Source of the DNA: Sulfitobacter sp043557345
GTDB lineage: Bacteria > Pseudomonadota > Alphaproteobacteria > Rhodobacterales > Rhodobacteraceae
Assembly (NCBI RefSeq): GCF_043557345.1
Contig: NZ_JBIFFV010000010.1
Span: 1-64,000 of the forward strand
Reading direction: 5' to 3'
Length of the DNA: 64,000 bases
A program made the position numbers and the translations under genes. This document shows positions 26,212 to 34,435 of the stretch, piece after piece (positions within the stretch are counted from its first letter, which is position 1; every line of letters begins with the position of its first letter). The notes beneath the pieces were generated by a model. That model searched no databases. It saw only the letters and a list, made by a program, of their open reading frames with translations, and was not told the DNA's origin.

Positions 26212-27515
26212 CAGTGGCCCACCTCATTGCCCGCGATCAGCTTGCGGCGCAGCCAGCCCGAGAAGCTGTCCATCGCCACGACCATCAGGATGATCAGCAC
26301 GATGTAATAGCTCACCTCCTCCCAATCCTTTTGGGTGATGATGGCTTGGGTCAGCAAAAGGCCGATGCCGCCCCCGGTGATCGCGCCGATGATGGTGGCC
26401 GAACGGGTGTTGGACTCCAGATAGTAGAGCACTTGGCTCAGCAAGACCGGGGTGATCTGCGGGATCACGCCAAAGCGGTAGCGCTGCACGGGGGTGGCCC
26501 CGGTTGAGGCGATGCCCTCGATCTGCTTGTCGTCCACATTCTCCAGCGCCTCGGAAAAGATTTTGCCGAAGGTGCCGGTGTCTGTCAGCAGGATCGCCAG
26601 CGAGCCGGTCAGCGGGCCGGGGCCAAAGGCACGAGACAGCACGATGGTCCAGATCAGCCCGTCGACCCCGCGCAGGAAGTCGAAGAGGCGCCGCGCGGCA
26701 AAGCGCAGCGCGCCAAGCGGAGAGAAGTTCTTGGCCGCCAGAAACCCCAGCGGCAAGGCAATCATCGCCGCGCCAAAGGTGCCGAGAAAGGCCATGAGAA
26801 CGGTCTCGACCAGCGCCCAAGCCACATCGCCATGACGCCACATCTTGTTGGTCCAAAAATCCTGCCAGATCGCGCCGTATTCACCGCTGCGCAGCAGTTC
26901 TAGCGGGGACATGCCGTAGTAGGGGCTGTCGAGCGTAAAGAAGAACAGCTCCCACCCGTTGAAATAGCGGAACACTTCGGCACGGTTGCGGGTGATCGTC
27001 AGGCGGCCTGCCTTCGTGGTCACGGCGAGGCGGTTTTTCGAGGCGTTGATCCACGCAGGCAGGGGGCCGTCGGGCAGGGTGGCATTGACGCCGCTGTGCC
27101 CCGGCGCGGCGGTGATCAGCCCGTAGCCCGGCACGTCATAGCGCACCTCTGGCCCCAGTTCGACGGTATGGCCGTTGCCCAACTCGACAAGCGTTGTCTC
27201 GCCCAAGGTGACCCAATCGGGGGCGGTGCCCGGCGCATAGCGGCCCTTGCGCTCGCCCTCGATGGCGATTTCCATCTCGCCGTTGCGGTTGTCCCGGGCG
27301 ACATGGGTTTTGTAGCTATAGCTGTCGGCCACCAGCGTCTTCATGTTCGACACGCTGATGCGATCGCCTAGCCCGGCCACGTCGAAGGCGAAGAAGACGT
27401 AGGTGAGGTAGGCAAGGATCAGCGCCGGGGCGGCAAGGCTCGCCATCCGCTTGCGGCGAAAGCCGCGGCTGGCGACCTGCTGAGCGGGGAGGGTGGAAGC
27501 GGTAAGGTCGGTCAC
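26211..27515 (-). CDS. phnE: Phosphonate ABC transporter permease PhnE (long form)
   Basis: A 434-residue permease, much longer than the roughly 260-residue core. An N-terminal helix (LAAPALILAYLTYVFFAFDVAGL) is followed by about 150 residues that look periplasmic, then five or so helices with the coupling loop IEGIASTGATPVQRYRFGVIPQ. The C-terminal half matches PhnE. The extra domain is a known variant of this second permease. It overlaps the first phnE by 4 bases. Confidence 0.9.
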   Translation of the reverse strand: MTDLTASTLPAQQVASRGFRRKRMASLAAPALILAYLTYVFFAFDVAGLGDRISVSNMKTLVADSYSYKTHVARDNRNGEMEIAIEGERKGRYAPGTAPDWVTLGETTLVELGNGHTVELGPEVRYDVPGYGLITAAPGHSGVNATLPDGPLPAWINASKNRLAVTTKAGRLTITRNRAEVFRYFNGWELFFFTLDSPYYGMSPLELLRSGEYGAIWQDFWTNKMWRHGDVAWALVETVLMAFLGTFGAAMIALPLGFLAAKNFSPLGALRFAARRLFDFLRGVDGLIWTIVLSRAFGPGPLTGSLAILLTDTGTFGKIFSEALENVDDKQIEGIASTGATPVQRYRFGVIPQITPVLLSQVLYYLESNTRSATIIGAITGGGIGLLLTQAIITQKDWEEVSYYIVLIILMVVAMDSFSGWLRRKLIAGNEVGH

Positions 27516-28390
27516 AGGATGGCCCCCTTGTCCTTATAGGCGCGGCCATGGGTCAGCCGGTCGCGGAAATGGCTTGAGATTTGGTCGACGATGATGATCG
27601 TGCCGAAGAGCAGCAGAAAGATCGCCGCTGCCTCATCGAATTTGCCTTGGCCCCAAGACATCGTGTTGCGCAGGTCATAGCCGATGCCGCCTGCGCCGAC
27701 GAAGCCGAGGATGGCCGAGGCGCGGATATTGATCTCGAAGCGCAAGAGCGCATAGGAGAGGTAGTTGGGCGCGACCTGCGGCACGACGCCCAGCACCATG
27801 CGTTGCAGCCAGCCTGCGCCGACAGAGGCAAGGCCGTCCACGGGTTTAAGAGAGGCGTTTTCATTCACCTCGGAGAAAAGCTTGCCGAGCGCACCCACAG
27901 TATGCAGCGCAATGGCGATCATGGCAGGCACCGGGCCGCCGCCTAGAAGGAAGATCAGTACCAGCGCGACGACGATCTCAGGCACCGCGCGCAGCACGTC
28001 GAGCAGGCGGCGCAGCGGGGCCACGAGCCACGGGGCGGGGGCAAGGCCGCGGGTGGCCAGCAGAGCGGCGAAGAAGGCCAGCAGCGCGCCGATCAGCGTG
28101 GCGGCCCCGGCGATGTTCACCGTCTCGATCAAAGAGGGGAGGTATTTCACGAAATAGCCGGGCAGCAGATGAATGCGCTCCCAAGCCTCGCCCAGCACAT
28201 CGGCGGGGAAGTCAAAGATATTGGGCAGCCCGTTCCAGAACCCGCCTGCGTTGCGGGTATTGGCGGTGCCGAAACCGCCGATCAGCAGGGCCAGGAAAAC
28301 GACCAGCAGGATCATGTTCATCACCCGCTTTTGTCGGGTCTGGGCAAGGTAATCCGCCGTGATCTGCGGTGCGGTGGTGGTCTGGTGCAT
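27512..28390 (-). CDS. phnE: Phosphonate ABC transporter permease PhnE (short form)
   Basis: A 292-residue permease of the PhnCDE importer. One N-terminal helix (MNMILLVVFLALLIGGFG) precedes the core, and the ATPase-contact loop reads PVDGLASVGAGWLQRMVLGVVPQ. The internal ATG (MHQTTTAP) is preferred over an upstream one. It pairs with the longer PhnE to form the channel. Confidence 0.9.
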   Translation of the reverse strand: MHQTTTAPQITADYLAQTRQKRVMNMILLVVFLALLIGGFGTANTRNAGGFWNGLPNIFDFPADVLGEAWERIHLLPGYFVKYLPSLIETVNIAGAATLIGALLAFFAALLATRGLAPAPWLVAPLRRLLDVLRAVPEIVVALVLIFLLGGGPVPAMIAIALHTVGALGKLFSEVNENASLKPVDGLASVGAGWLQRMVLGVVPQVAPNYLSYALLRFEINIRASAILGFVGAGGIGYDLRNTMSWGQGKFDEAAAIFLLLFGTIIIVDQISSHFRDRLTHGRAYKDKGAIL

Positions 28391-28463
28391 CTGTCGTCCC
28401 CCTATGACGACAGGCCCCGACAATCGTTGTCGGGACCTGCGAGATGTCTAGTCCTTGCTGCGA

Positions 28464-29372
28464 TCAGTTGGATTTCGCCTTGCGCGCTTCGACGATCGAG
28501 ACATAGGCGTCATGCGCGATCGGATCGAAACCGAGGCTCTCGCCTGCGGCCACGCCATAGGCGCAGTCGGCGTCCTTCTCGTTCAGTTCATCCACCAGTT
28601 GGGTCATCGTCGCCTTGACCTCTGCGGGCAGGGCTTTGCGCAGCACGACCGGGCCTTCGGGGATCGGCTTGGAGCGCCAGATTTCCACCAGATCGTTCAT
28701 GTCGACGAGGCCCGCGTCCACGGCTTTGCGCAGCGCGCCGGAGTTGTAGCCGTCCTCCCAGTTGCCCTGACCGTCGGCCCATGTCACGCCGCCGTCGACA
28801 TCGCCGTTGTTGACCGCGACGATGGTCTGCTCATGGCCGCCGGTGAATTTCACTTCGCCGAAGTAATCGCCGGATTCCATCGTCGCACCGGTGGTCTGCG
28901 GGATTTCGATGGAGGGGATCAGGTAGCCCGAGGTGGAGTTCGGATCGCCAAAGCCAAAAACCTTGCCCTGCATGTCTTCGAGGCTGTTGATGCCCGCATC
29001 TTTGCGCGCGAAACCGATGGAGTGATAGCCGTAGGAGCCGTCGAGGTTAATCTTGACCAGCACCGGCTCGACCGCTTCGGGGTCTTGCAGATGCACGGCG
29101 GCATAGGCCGAAGCGCCCAGCCATGCCATATCGAGCGTGCCTCCTAGCAGGCCTTGGATCACGCCGTTATAGTCGGCCGGGGCAAAGAGTTTGGCCGGAA
29201 CGCCGAGGCGCTCTTCGGTGTAGCCGCGCAGACATTCGTAGGAGTTCATCCGGTCCTGCGCGTTTTCCCCGCCGAGGATGCCGATGCGGAATTCGTCGAT
29301 CTCGGCACTTTGGGCCATGGCGGTGCCGGTGAGGGCCGTGGTTGCCAAGGCGGCGGCGATGAGCTTTTTCAT
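28464..29372 (-). CDS. phnD: Phosphonate-binding periplasmic protein PhnD
   Basis: A 302-residue type-II binding protein with a Sec signal (LIAAALATTALTGTAMAQ). RIGILGGENAQDRMNSYECL opens the mature protein, and YHSIGFARKDAGI, FGDPNSTSGYLIPS and DGGVTWADGQG carry ligand-site residues typical of PhnD. It binds alkylphosphonates and hands them to PhnE. It sits 45 bases after phnC and 73 bases before phnE. Confidence 0.93.
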   Translation of the reverse strand: MKKLIAAALATTALTGTAMAQSAEIDEFRIGILGGENAQDRMNSYECLRGYTEERLGVPAKLFAPADYNGVIQGLLGGTLDMAWLGASAYAAVHLQDPEAVEPVLVKINLDGSYGYHSIGFARKDAGINSLEDMQGKVFGFGDPNSTSGYLIPSIEIPQTTGATMESGDYFGEVKFTGGHEQTIVAVNNGDVDGGVTWADGQGNWEDGYNSGALRKAVDAGLVDMNDLVEIWRSKPIPEGPVVLRKALPAEVKATMTQLVDELNEKDADCAYGVAAGESLGFDPIAHDAYVSIVEARKAKSN

Positions 29373-29417
29373 TGTGTCGTCTCCGTTTGCAAAAAATGCC
29401 CCTGGGGGCGGGTCGTG

Positions 29418-30212
29418 TCAGGCTGGCACCTTGTCCAGCGTTTCGATCTCGGTTGAGGTGGCGGCTTCGGAAAAGCTGCTGTCCGCGCCGTAGATTTCGC
29501 GGGCCATGCCGGTGGTCAGCTGCTCGGGCGTGCCGTCAAAGACGATCTTGCCGTCGCGCATCCCCACCACGCGGTCGCAGTAGCGGCGCGCGGTATCCAG
29601 CGTGTGAAGGTTGGCGATGACCATGCGGCCATCTTCCTCGTGAATGCGGCGCAGCGATTGCATCACCACCTGCGCGTTCATCGGGTCAAGGCTGGCGATG
29701 GGCTCATCCGCCAGAATGATCTGCGGATCCTGCATCAGGGCGCGGGCGATGGCGACGCGCTGTTGCTGCCCGCCGGAAAGCGCCTCGGCCCGTTTGGGCG
29801 CGTGCTGTGCGATGCCCAGCCGGTCGAGGATGTCGATGGCGCGGGTGATGTCGGCATCGGGGTAGAGGTTGAAGATGCTGGCGAGCGCCGAGCGGCGGTT
29901 GAGCGTGCCGTGCAGCACGTTCGATACCACATCCATCCGCGGGACGAGGTTGAACTGCTGAAAGATCATCGCGCATTCCGCCTGCCAGCCGCGCCGGGCC
30001 GCGCCGCGCAGCGCAGTCACGTCGCGCCCTTGAAACAGGATCTGCCCCGAGGAGGCATCGGTCAGCCGGTTCAGCATCCGCAGCAGGGTGGATTTGCCCG
30101 CGCCGGAGCGTCCGATGATCCCGATCATCTGCGGCTTGTCGACCTTTAGGTTGGCGCGGGCCACCGCTGTGTTCGCGCCGAATGTCTTGGTCAGTTCAGA
30201 AATGACGAGCAT
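29418..30212 (-). CDS. phnC: Phosphonate ABC transporter ATP-binding protein PhnC
   Basis: A 264-residue importer ATPase. Walker A GRSGAGKS is at 34-41; LSGGQQQRVAIARAL and IILADEPIASLD follow. The ATG (MLVISELTK) follows a GGGGGA stretch, and the longer frame is rejected. It is the first gene of the phnCDEE-acetyltransferase operon. The upstream region probably holds the promoter, but I see no Pho box I would defend. Confidence 0.93.
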   Translation of the reverse strand: MLVISELTKTFGANTAVARANLKVDKPQMIGIIGRSGAGKSTLLRMLNRLTDASSGQILFQGRDVTALRGAARRGWQAECAMIFQQFNLVPRMDVVSNVLHGTLNRRSALASIFNLYPDADITRAIDILDRLGIAQHAPKRAEALSGGQQQRVAIARALMQDPQIILADEPIASLDPMNAQVVMQSLRRIHEEDGRMVIANLHTLDTARRYCDRVVGMRDGKIVFDGTPEQLTTGMAREIYGADSSFSEAATSTEIETLDKVPA

Positions 30213-30643
30213 AAGTCCCCCGGGGTTTGCGGGGCGAGCTATCGCAGCGGTGAATGTCACGAGTGTTTAAGTTTGACGAAGCTTTTGTAACGCGTCCCTT
30301 TTTGCGGAACGGCTGCCTAAGGCCGCGCGTTTATGATTGTTTTATAGGCGCTTGCGCGATCCCGCTGCCGTTGCGCGTGGGGCCAAACGCGCGGGGACGC
30401 CGGGGTCAAAGAGCCGCTGAGACGCAATGAAACACGCGCCTGCGAAATAGAGCTTGCGGAACAAACCGCGCGGATTAATGCTTTCTCTCACAAGGCGGTT
30501 CAGATAGGGCCGCACCCGGTCAGGCGCGCAATTGGCGCAGCCACCGGTACGATCTTTGGCCGGATCACCGCGCGCGCAGTGTCCTCCACCCGCGCCCCCT
30601 ATGGTGAGACAGGCCCCCGACAAGCATTCAAAGGAGCGCGTTC
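30213..30643. other. Intergenic region between phnC and the haem block
   Basis: About 430 bases with the phnC promoter on the left and the promoter of the small membrane protein on the right. A 93-codon minus frame (30342-30623) is Cys-containing and Arg-rich, has no ribosome binding site of note and no family look, so it is not called. No clear repeat or RNA structure was seen. Confidence 0.5.
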
Positions 30644-30898
30644 ATGGACGCCCAAGTTATCGCATTTCTGATTCTGCTGCCGATCACGCTGGTTTTCGTC
30701 TACGCCGGCATCCACGAGTTTCGGCGCTACAAAAGCGAGGGCAAGGCGAACTACGGGCTGGTCTTTGACGAGGAAAGCGGCACCACCCATGTCAGCGGCA
30801 TCGCCGAGGACGAAGACCCGTTCGACCCCGAAGACTTTGACCCCAACGATTACAACGACCCCGAAATCAAAACCGACACGGATGAGCGCAAATCGTGA
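30644..30898 (+). CDS. Small single-pass membrane protein with acidic tail
   Basis: An 84-residue protein. An N-terminal helix (VIAFLILLPITLVFVYAGI) is followed by a short basic stretch and a strongly acidic tail rich in Asp and Pro (DEDPFDPEDFDPND). No known domain is recognised. Its stop overlaps the GTG start of the ChaN-like gene (GTGA), so the two are coupled. The acidic tail could bind metal, which would suit the iron/haem setting, but that is only a guess. Confidence 0.7.
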   Translation: MDAQVIAFLILLPITLVFVYAGIHEFRRYKSEGKANYGLVFDEESGTTHVSGIAEDEDPFDPEDFDPNDYNDPEIKTDTDERKS

Positions 30899-31656
30899 GC
30901 GTAAAGCGCCTTTGCGCCGCGCTGATGCTTTCGCTGGCATTGCCCGCGCAGGCTGACACCCCCGCCGAGATCGTGATCTTGGGCGAGGTGCACGATAATC
31001 CCCACGCCCATCTCGAACAGGCCGCCGCACTACAAGCGCTGCGTCCTACGGCTGTGGTCTTTGAAATGCTCACCGCCGAAGAGGCGGCAATGGCCGACGC
31101 CGACCGCAGCCTCATCGCGCAGGCTTGGGCGGCGAGCGGGTGGCGGCATTACGATATCTATGCGCCGATATTTGAGGCTTTGGGAGACGCCCAAATCATC
31201 GGTGCCGCCGCCCCGCGTGAGGCTGTGCGGCGCGTGTACCGCGAGGGGGCCGCCGCGCTTTTCGGGCCTGAGGCCGCGCGCTTCGGCCTCGACCAGCCTT
31301 TGCCAGAGGATCAACAGGCCGCGCGGGTAGAGTTGCAATTCGCCGCCCATTGCGAGGCCATGCCGCGCGAGATGATGGGCGGCATGGTCGCCGTGCAACG
31401 CTACCGCGACGCCAGCTTCGCCCGCGCCGCGCTCGACGCGCTCAAGGCCTATGGCCCGCCGGTGGCGGTGATCACCGGCAATGGCCACGCCCGCACCGAC
31501 TGGGGCATTCCCGCTCTCATTGCTAAAGCCGCCCCCGAGGTCACGACCCATGCCATCGGCCTTGTTGAGGCCGAGACCGAGGTGCCTTTCGATGAGACCC
31601 GTCTCATCCCGCCCGCCGAGCGCGACGACCCCTGTAACGCCCTGATCGAAAATTAA
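30895..31656 (+). CDS. ChaN-like haem/iron-associated protein
   Basis: A 253-residue secreted protein of the ChaN family, with a Sec signal (LCAALMLSLALPAQA) and no lipobox. The family opening IVILGEVHDNPHAHLEQAAAL carries the conserved His and Glu, and AVVFEMLTAEE follows. 'VAVITGNGHARTDWG' near the end is also typical. ChaN from Campylobacter binds stacked haems, so haem handling in the periplasm is a fair inference here. It starts with GTG, coupled to the small membrane protein, and is followed by an ABM monooxygenase. Confidence 0.85.
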   Translation: MSVKRLCAALMLSLALPAQADTPAEIVILGEVHDNPHAHLEQAAALQALRPTAVVFEMLTAEEAAMADADRSLIAQAWAASGWRHYDIYAPIFEALGDAQIIGAAAPREAVRRVYREGAAALFGPEAARFGLDQPLPEDQQAARVELQFAAHCEAMPREMMGGMVAVQRYRDASFARAALDALKAYGPPVAVITGNGHARTDWGIPALIAKAAPEVTTHAIGLVEAETEVPFDETRLIPPAERDDPCNALIEN

Positions 31657-31667
31657 AGGACAGGCCC

Positions 31668-31985
31668 ATGTATCTTGCCATGAACCGCTTCACCGTCTTG
31701 CCCGAGAATGCCGCCGCTTTCGAAGCGCTTTGGCTGAACCGGGAAAGCCATCTGAAGGAGAGCGAGGGCTTCGTGTCCTTCCACATGCTCAAAGGGCCGG
31801 AGGCGGAGGGGGCGATCCTCTATGCCTCTCACACCGTTTGGGAAAGCGAGGCGCATTTTCGGGCTTGGACGACCAGCGATGCCTTTCGCGCGGCCCATGC
31901 GCGGGCGGGGCAGACCCGCAAGCTGCACGAGGGCGCCCCGCGCTTCGAAGGCTTCAGTGCCATTCAAAAGATCGACGCGGAATAA
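31668..31985 (+). CDS. Antibiotic-biosynthesis-monooxygenase (ABM) domain protein, IsdG-like
   Basis: A 105-residue ferredoxin-like protein of the ABM family. The HmoA/IsdG look is seen in MNRFTVLPENAAAFEALWLNRE, 'EGFVSFHMLKG' and YASHTVWESEAHFRAWTTS. In this family small dimers degrade haem to release iron. Its place between a ChaN-like gene and hemP supports haem degradation here. The His/Asn/Trp triad was not checked by alignment. Confidence 0.8.
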   Translation: MYLAMNRFTVLPENAAAFEALWLNRESHLKESEGFVSFHMLKGPEAEGAILYASHTVWESEAHFRAWTTSDAFRAAHARAGQTRKLHEGAPRFEGFSAIQKIDAE

Positions 31986-32008
31986 CGCGGAAGGGCCGGG
32001 GTTTCTAT

Positions 32009-32034
32009 ACTTGACTAAAATAATCGGATTAAGT
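32009..32034. promoter_or_regulatory. AT-rich dyad promoter/operator upstream of hemP block
   Basis: An AT-rich 26-base element in GC-rich DNA, beginning ACTTGACTAAAA and ending ATTAAGT. The ends (ACTT/AAGT) are inverted, and the GACTAA core matches the dyad beside the siderophore operon. It also contains a TTGACT box that could be a -35. It resembles the iron-regulated boxes described for Rhodobacterales, but I cannot confirm the consensus. Confidence 0.45.
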
Positions 32035-32068
32035 AGCCGTTAAAGGAACCCGGGCTTTTTGCCGGGGT

Positions 32069-32149
32069 ATGAACGACTTTACGCCGAAACCGTCCAAGCC
32101 ACCGCGCGTCGGAAGCCCGGATGTCAATGGAAAGGAGCCCGCCCCGTGA
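32069..32149 (+). CDS. Possible 26-residue leader peptide upstream of hemP
   Basis: A short frame with ATG after GCCGGGGT, 26 residues, Pro- and Lys-rich (MNDFTPKPSKPPRVG...). Its TGA overlaps the GTG of the next small frame (GTGA). It may be a coupled small protein or a leader; chance cannot be excluded. It is kept because it forms the first of two successive 4-base overlaps that lead into hemP. Confidence 0.35.
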   Translation: MNDFTPKPSKPPRVGSPDVNGKEPAP

Positions 32150-32322
32150 GGACCCCCGTGACCACGCCCGAGCCAATGGCTCATGCCCGGCTACAGACCC
32201 CATCCAACAACAGCTGGCGCGACATCGCGCTTGGCAGCAACGATGCCGCAGCCTGCGACGGTTTTGGGCTGGAGCATCTCATTGATCTGCAACGCGCCCG
32301 CCAAATGGGAGAGATGGCATGA
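32146..32322 (+). CDS. Small protein coupled to hemP
   Basis: A 58-residue frame starting at GTG with AAAGGAG upstream. The C-terminal half reads as protein-like (NNSWRDIALGSNDAAACDG, then EHLIDLQRARQMGEMA). The stop overlaps the hemP start (ATGA). No family is recognised. The good ribosome binding site and tight coupling to hemP argue it is real. Confidence 0.5.
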   Translation: MRTPVTTPEPMAHARLQTPSNNSWRDIALGSNDAAACDGFGLEHLIDLQRARQMGEMA

Positions 32323-32492
32323 GCCTGATGCAAAAACTGCCCGATCCATCGCCCGCCGCCCAACCGGTCCAAGAAGCGGTGCATGATGCCCGCGCCTTGG
32401 TGCCCAATGGCTCGACCGCGAATATCGTCTTGGATGGCCAAACCTATACGCTGCGCATCACGCGGGCAGGCAAGTTGATCCTGACCAAATAA
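32319..32492 (+). CDS. hemP: Haemin uptake protein HemP
   Basis: A 57-residue protein ending YTLRITRAGKLILTK, the diagnostic HemP C-terminus. HemP is linked to haemin uptake and iron regulation; in some proteobacteria it is a small activator of haem-receptor transcription. Here it is coupled to the small upstream frame by ATGA. No haem receptor gene lies directly beside it, so the transport genes it serves may be elsewhere or be the TonB locus at 6.8-8.8 kb. Confidence 0.9.
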   Translation: MSLMQKLPDPSPAAQPVQEAVHDARALVPNGSTANIVLDGQTYTLRITRAGKLILTK

Positions 32493-32573
32493 GCGGGCAC
32501 GGCTTGCCCTAGCGATGCGGCGCCTTTACTGACGCGCCATGCCCTGCCGCCTCTGCCCACTCTCGCCGCTGAC

Positions 32574-33002
32574 ATGCTGGCCCTGCTGAGCCTGTTCTTC
32601 GCGGCGCTGCTGGCGGCCACCCTGATCCCCGCGCAATCCGAAGCGGTGCTTTTGGGGCTGATGTGGTCGGGCAGCCATGCCACGGCGCATTTGTGGCTGG
32701 TGGCGACGCTGGGGAACGTGCTGGGATCGCTGCTGAACTGGTGGCTGGGCCGCTCCCTCAGCCATTTCGGCGATCACCGCTGGTTTCCCTTCTCGGCCAA
32801 GCAGATGGCCCGCGCCTCTGGCTGGTATCGGCGTTGGGGCTATTGGAGCCTGCTGGCCAGTTGGGTGCCGATCATCGGCGATCCGCTGACCTTGGCCGCA
32901 GGCATGTTACGCGCGCGGCTCTGGCGGTTTTTGCTGATCGTCACCCTCGCCAAGGGCGGGCGCTACCTTGTGCTGATCCTGATCGCCCGCGGGGTTTTGT
33001 GA
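32574..33002 (+). CDS. YqaA-type DedA-family membrane protein
   Basis: A 142-residue inner-membrane protein of the SNARE-associated/DedA superfamily, short YqaA type. It has a first helix LALLSLFFAALLAATLIPAQSEAVL, then GNVLGSLLNWWLGR, the amphipathic re-entrant motif, and WVPIIGDPLTLAAGMLR near the end. DedA proteins move undecaprenyl phosphate or phospholipids; the YqaA branch is not well characterised. It is convergent with the SleB-type hydrolase gene. Confidence 0.85.
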   Translation: MLALLSLFFAALLAATLIPAQSEAVLLGLMWSGSHATAHLWLVATLGNVLGSLLNWWLGRSLSHFGDHRWFPFSAKQMARASGWYRRWGYWSLLASWVPIIGDPLTLAAGMLRARLWRFLLIVTLAKGGRYLVLILIARGVL

Positions 33003-33005
33003 CCC

Positions 33006-33527
33006 TTAGTGCGGGGTGATCCCTTCGAGCGGCGGCAGCGGGTTGGGCGCGGTCACAAGATGGGCGCGGCGCTTTTCGTAAAAGGCATTGCCGCCTGCGG
33101 TCACCACATAATGCATGTTGTTGTAGTTGGCATTGTACCACGCTGCGTGAAAGAATTTCGCACGGGTGACCTTCGGGTGCCGCTCTCCCTGAAGCACCGC
33201 CAGCGCGGTGGCGCGGGCCAGCGGGGCGCCGCGGTCGGTCATCGGTTTCGTCATCACGCCGGGGGCGAATTGATTGGGCTGGCCGACCACGCCGCAGACC
33301 GTATCGGGGAAGGCTTCGGAGTGCAGGCGGTTCAGCACCACCGTGCCTACCGCCACCATGCCGTCGCGGCTGGAGCGGTTGGATTCGAAATACATCGCGC
33401 GGGCCATACACTCCACCTCATCCGCCGGAACCGCGACGACTTCAGTCTGTTTGCCACCGCAGGCGGCAAGCAGACCGAGGCCCAAAAGCAGAGCGGCAGT
33501 GCGGATTTTCGGGAGCTGAACGCGCAT
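33006..33527 (-). CDS. SleB-type cell-wall hydrolase lipoprotein
   Basis: A 173-residue envelope protein. The chosen ATG (MRVQLPKIRTAALL) opens a lipoprotein signal with lipobox LAAC. The rest is one cell-wall hydrolase (SleB) domain: ECMARAMYFESN with the catalytic Glu, VGTVVLNRLHSEAFPDTVCGVV, QPNQFAPG, then AKFFHAAWYNAN near the end. It is likely a lytic transglycosylase that trims peptidoglycan. The longer frame upstream adds a Pro/Arg-rich stretch and is rejected. Confidence 0.88.
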   Translation of the reverse strand: MRVQLPKIRTAALLLGLGLLAACGGKQTEVVAVPADEVECMARAMYFESNRSSRDGMVAVGTVVLNRLHSEAFPDTVCGVVGQPNQFAPGVMTKPMTDRGAPLARATALAVLQGERHPKVTRAKFFHAAWYNANYNNMHYVVTAGGNAFYEKRRAHLVTAPNPLPPLEGITPH

Positions 33528-33708
33528 GGGCGGCCTTTCTGGATAAGGGGGCAGGTGGCGCGTAATTTTCCAGCAAAGGCGGCGGGAGGCAAGACCCGCG
33601 CCCGGCCCCGGCGGTTTCCCTCCGGACCGGGCGCGTGGGGGCGCTTGGGCTGGGGATTGATCTAGTGTAATGCTTGATAAAACAGTCATGATCGCAGCGG
33701 GCCGCCCT

Positions 33709-34398
33709 ATGAAAGTCACCTACCGGGATGTGAAAACCGACATCCTGTCAAAGATCACCAAGGGCGAGTGGCCGTTGGGCAGTCTTGTGCCCAATGAAGT
33801 CGATTTGGCCGAGACCTATGGCTGCGCCCGGGCGACGGTCAACCGCGCCATGCGCGAATTGGCGGAAGAGGGTTTTATCGAACGGCGGCGCAAGGCGGGC
33901 ACGCGGGTCCGCATGGCCCCGCTGCGGCAGGCGCGGTTCGACATTCCGCTGGTCCGGGCCGAGATCGAAGAGAAGGGCGCCGACTACCGGTATTCGCGGG
34001 TGAGCCACCGGGTCGAGCCCGCGCCCGACTGGCTGCGCGCCCGGCTCAAACTGGACGCAGAGAGCGAGGCGTTGCATCTGGTCTGCATGCATTACGCCGA
34101 TGGCGACCCCTATCAATTTGAGGACCGTTGGATCAACCTCGCCACCCTGCCACAGGCGCGGGAAGAGAGTTTCACCGAAGCCGGGCCGAACGAATGGCTG
34201 ATCTCGGCCATTCCCTTTTCGGATGTGGAGATCAGCCTTTCCGCCGGTCTGGCCGATCAGCGGCTGAGCGAATACCTCGCCTGCGGCTTGGGGGATCCGG
34301 TCTTTACCGTCGAGCGGTCGACGTGGTGGGAGGGGCGTGCGGTGACCTATGTGCGGCTGTCCTACCGCCCCGGTCACCGCCTGACCACGCGCTATTAA
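33709..34398 (+). CDS. hutC: Histidine-utilisation repressor HutC (GntR family)
   Basis: A GntR regulator of 229 residues from the chosen ATG (MKVTYRDVKTDIL); an earlier ATG at 33670 would add 13. The winged helix covers about 5-70 (WPLGSLVPNEVDLAETYGCARATVNRAM), and the UTRA domain includes 'LHLVCMHYADGDPYQFEDRWINL', the HutC form. Urocanate is the expected inducer. It converges on hutU. Its expected operator is found at 39707-39720 between hutI and hutF. Confidence 0.88.
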   Translation: MKVTYRDVKTDILSKITKGEWPLGSLVPNEVDLAETYGCARATVNRAMRELAEEGFIERRRKAGTRVRMAPLRQARFDIPLVRAEIEEKGADYRYSRVSHRVEPAPDWLRARLKLDAESEALHLVCMHYADGDPYQFEDRWINLATLPQAREESFTEAGPNEWLISAIPFSDVEISLSAGLADQRLSEYLACGLGDPVFTVERSTWWEGRAVTYVRLSYRPGHRLTTRY

Positions 34399-34401
34399 GC
34401 T

Positions 34402-34426
34402 GCCGCCGCCGCGGGTGGGCGGCGGC
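34402..34426. terminator. Hairpin between convergent hutC and hutU
   Basis: A 9-bp stem GCCGCCGCC / GGCGGCGGC with a 7-base loop lies in the 37-base gap between the two stop codons. It has no T-tract and could act in both directions. Confidence 0.5.
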
Positions 34427-34435
34427 GCGCAGCGC

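Noticed and set aside
30213..30340. Pho box upstream of phnC
   Set aside because: TGTCAC- and TGTAAC-like pieces occur but not as a spaced direct repeat, so a PhoB site cannot be supported.
30342..30623. 93-codon minus-strand frame between phnC and the haem block
   Set aside because: No ribosome binding site of note, Arg/Ala-rich and without a recognisable pattern.
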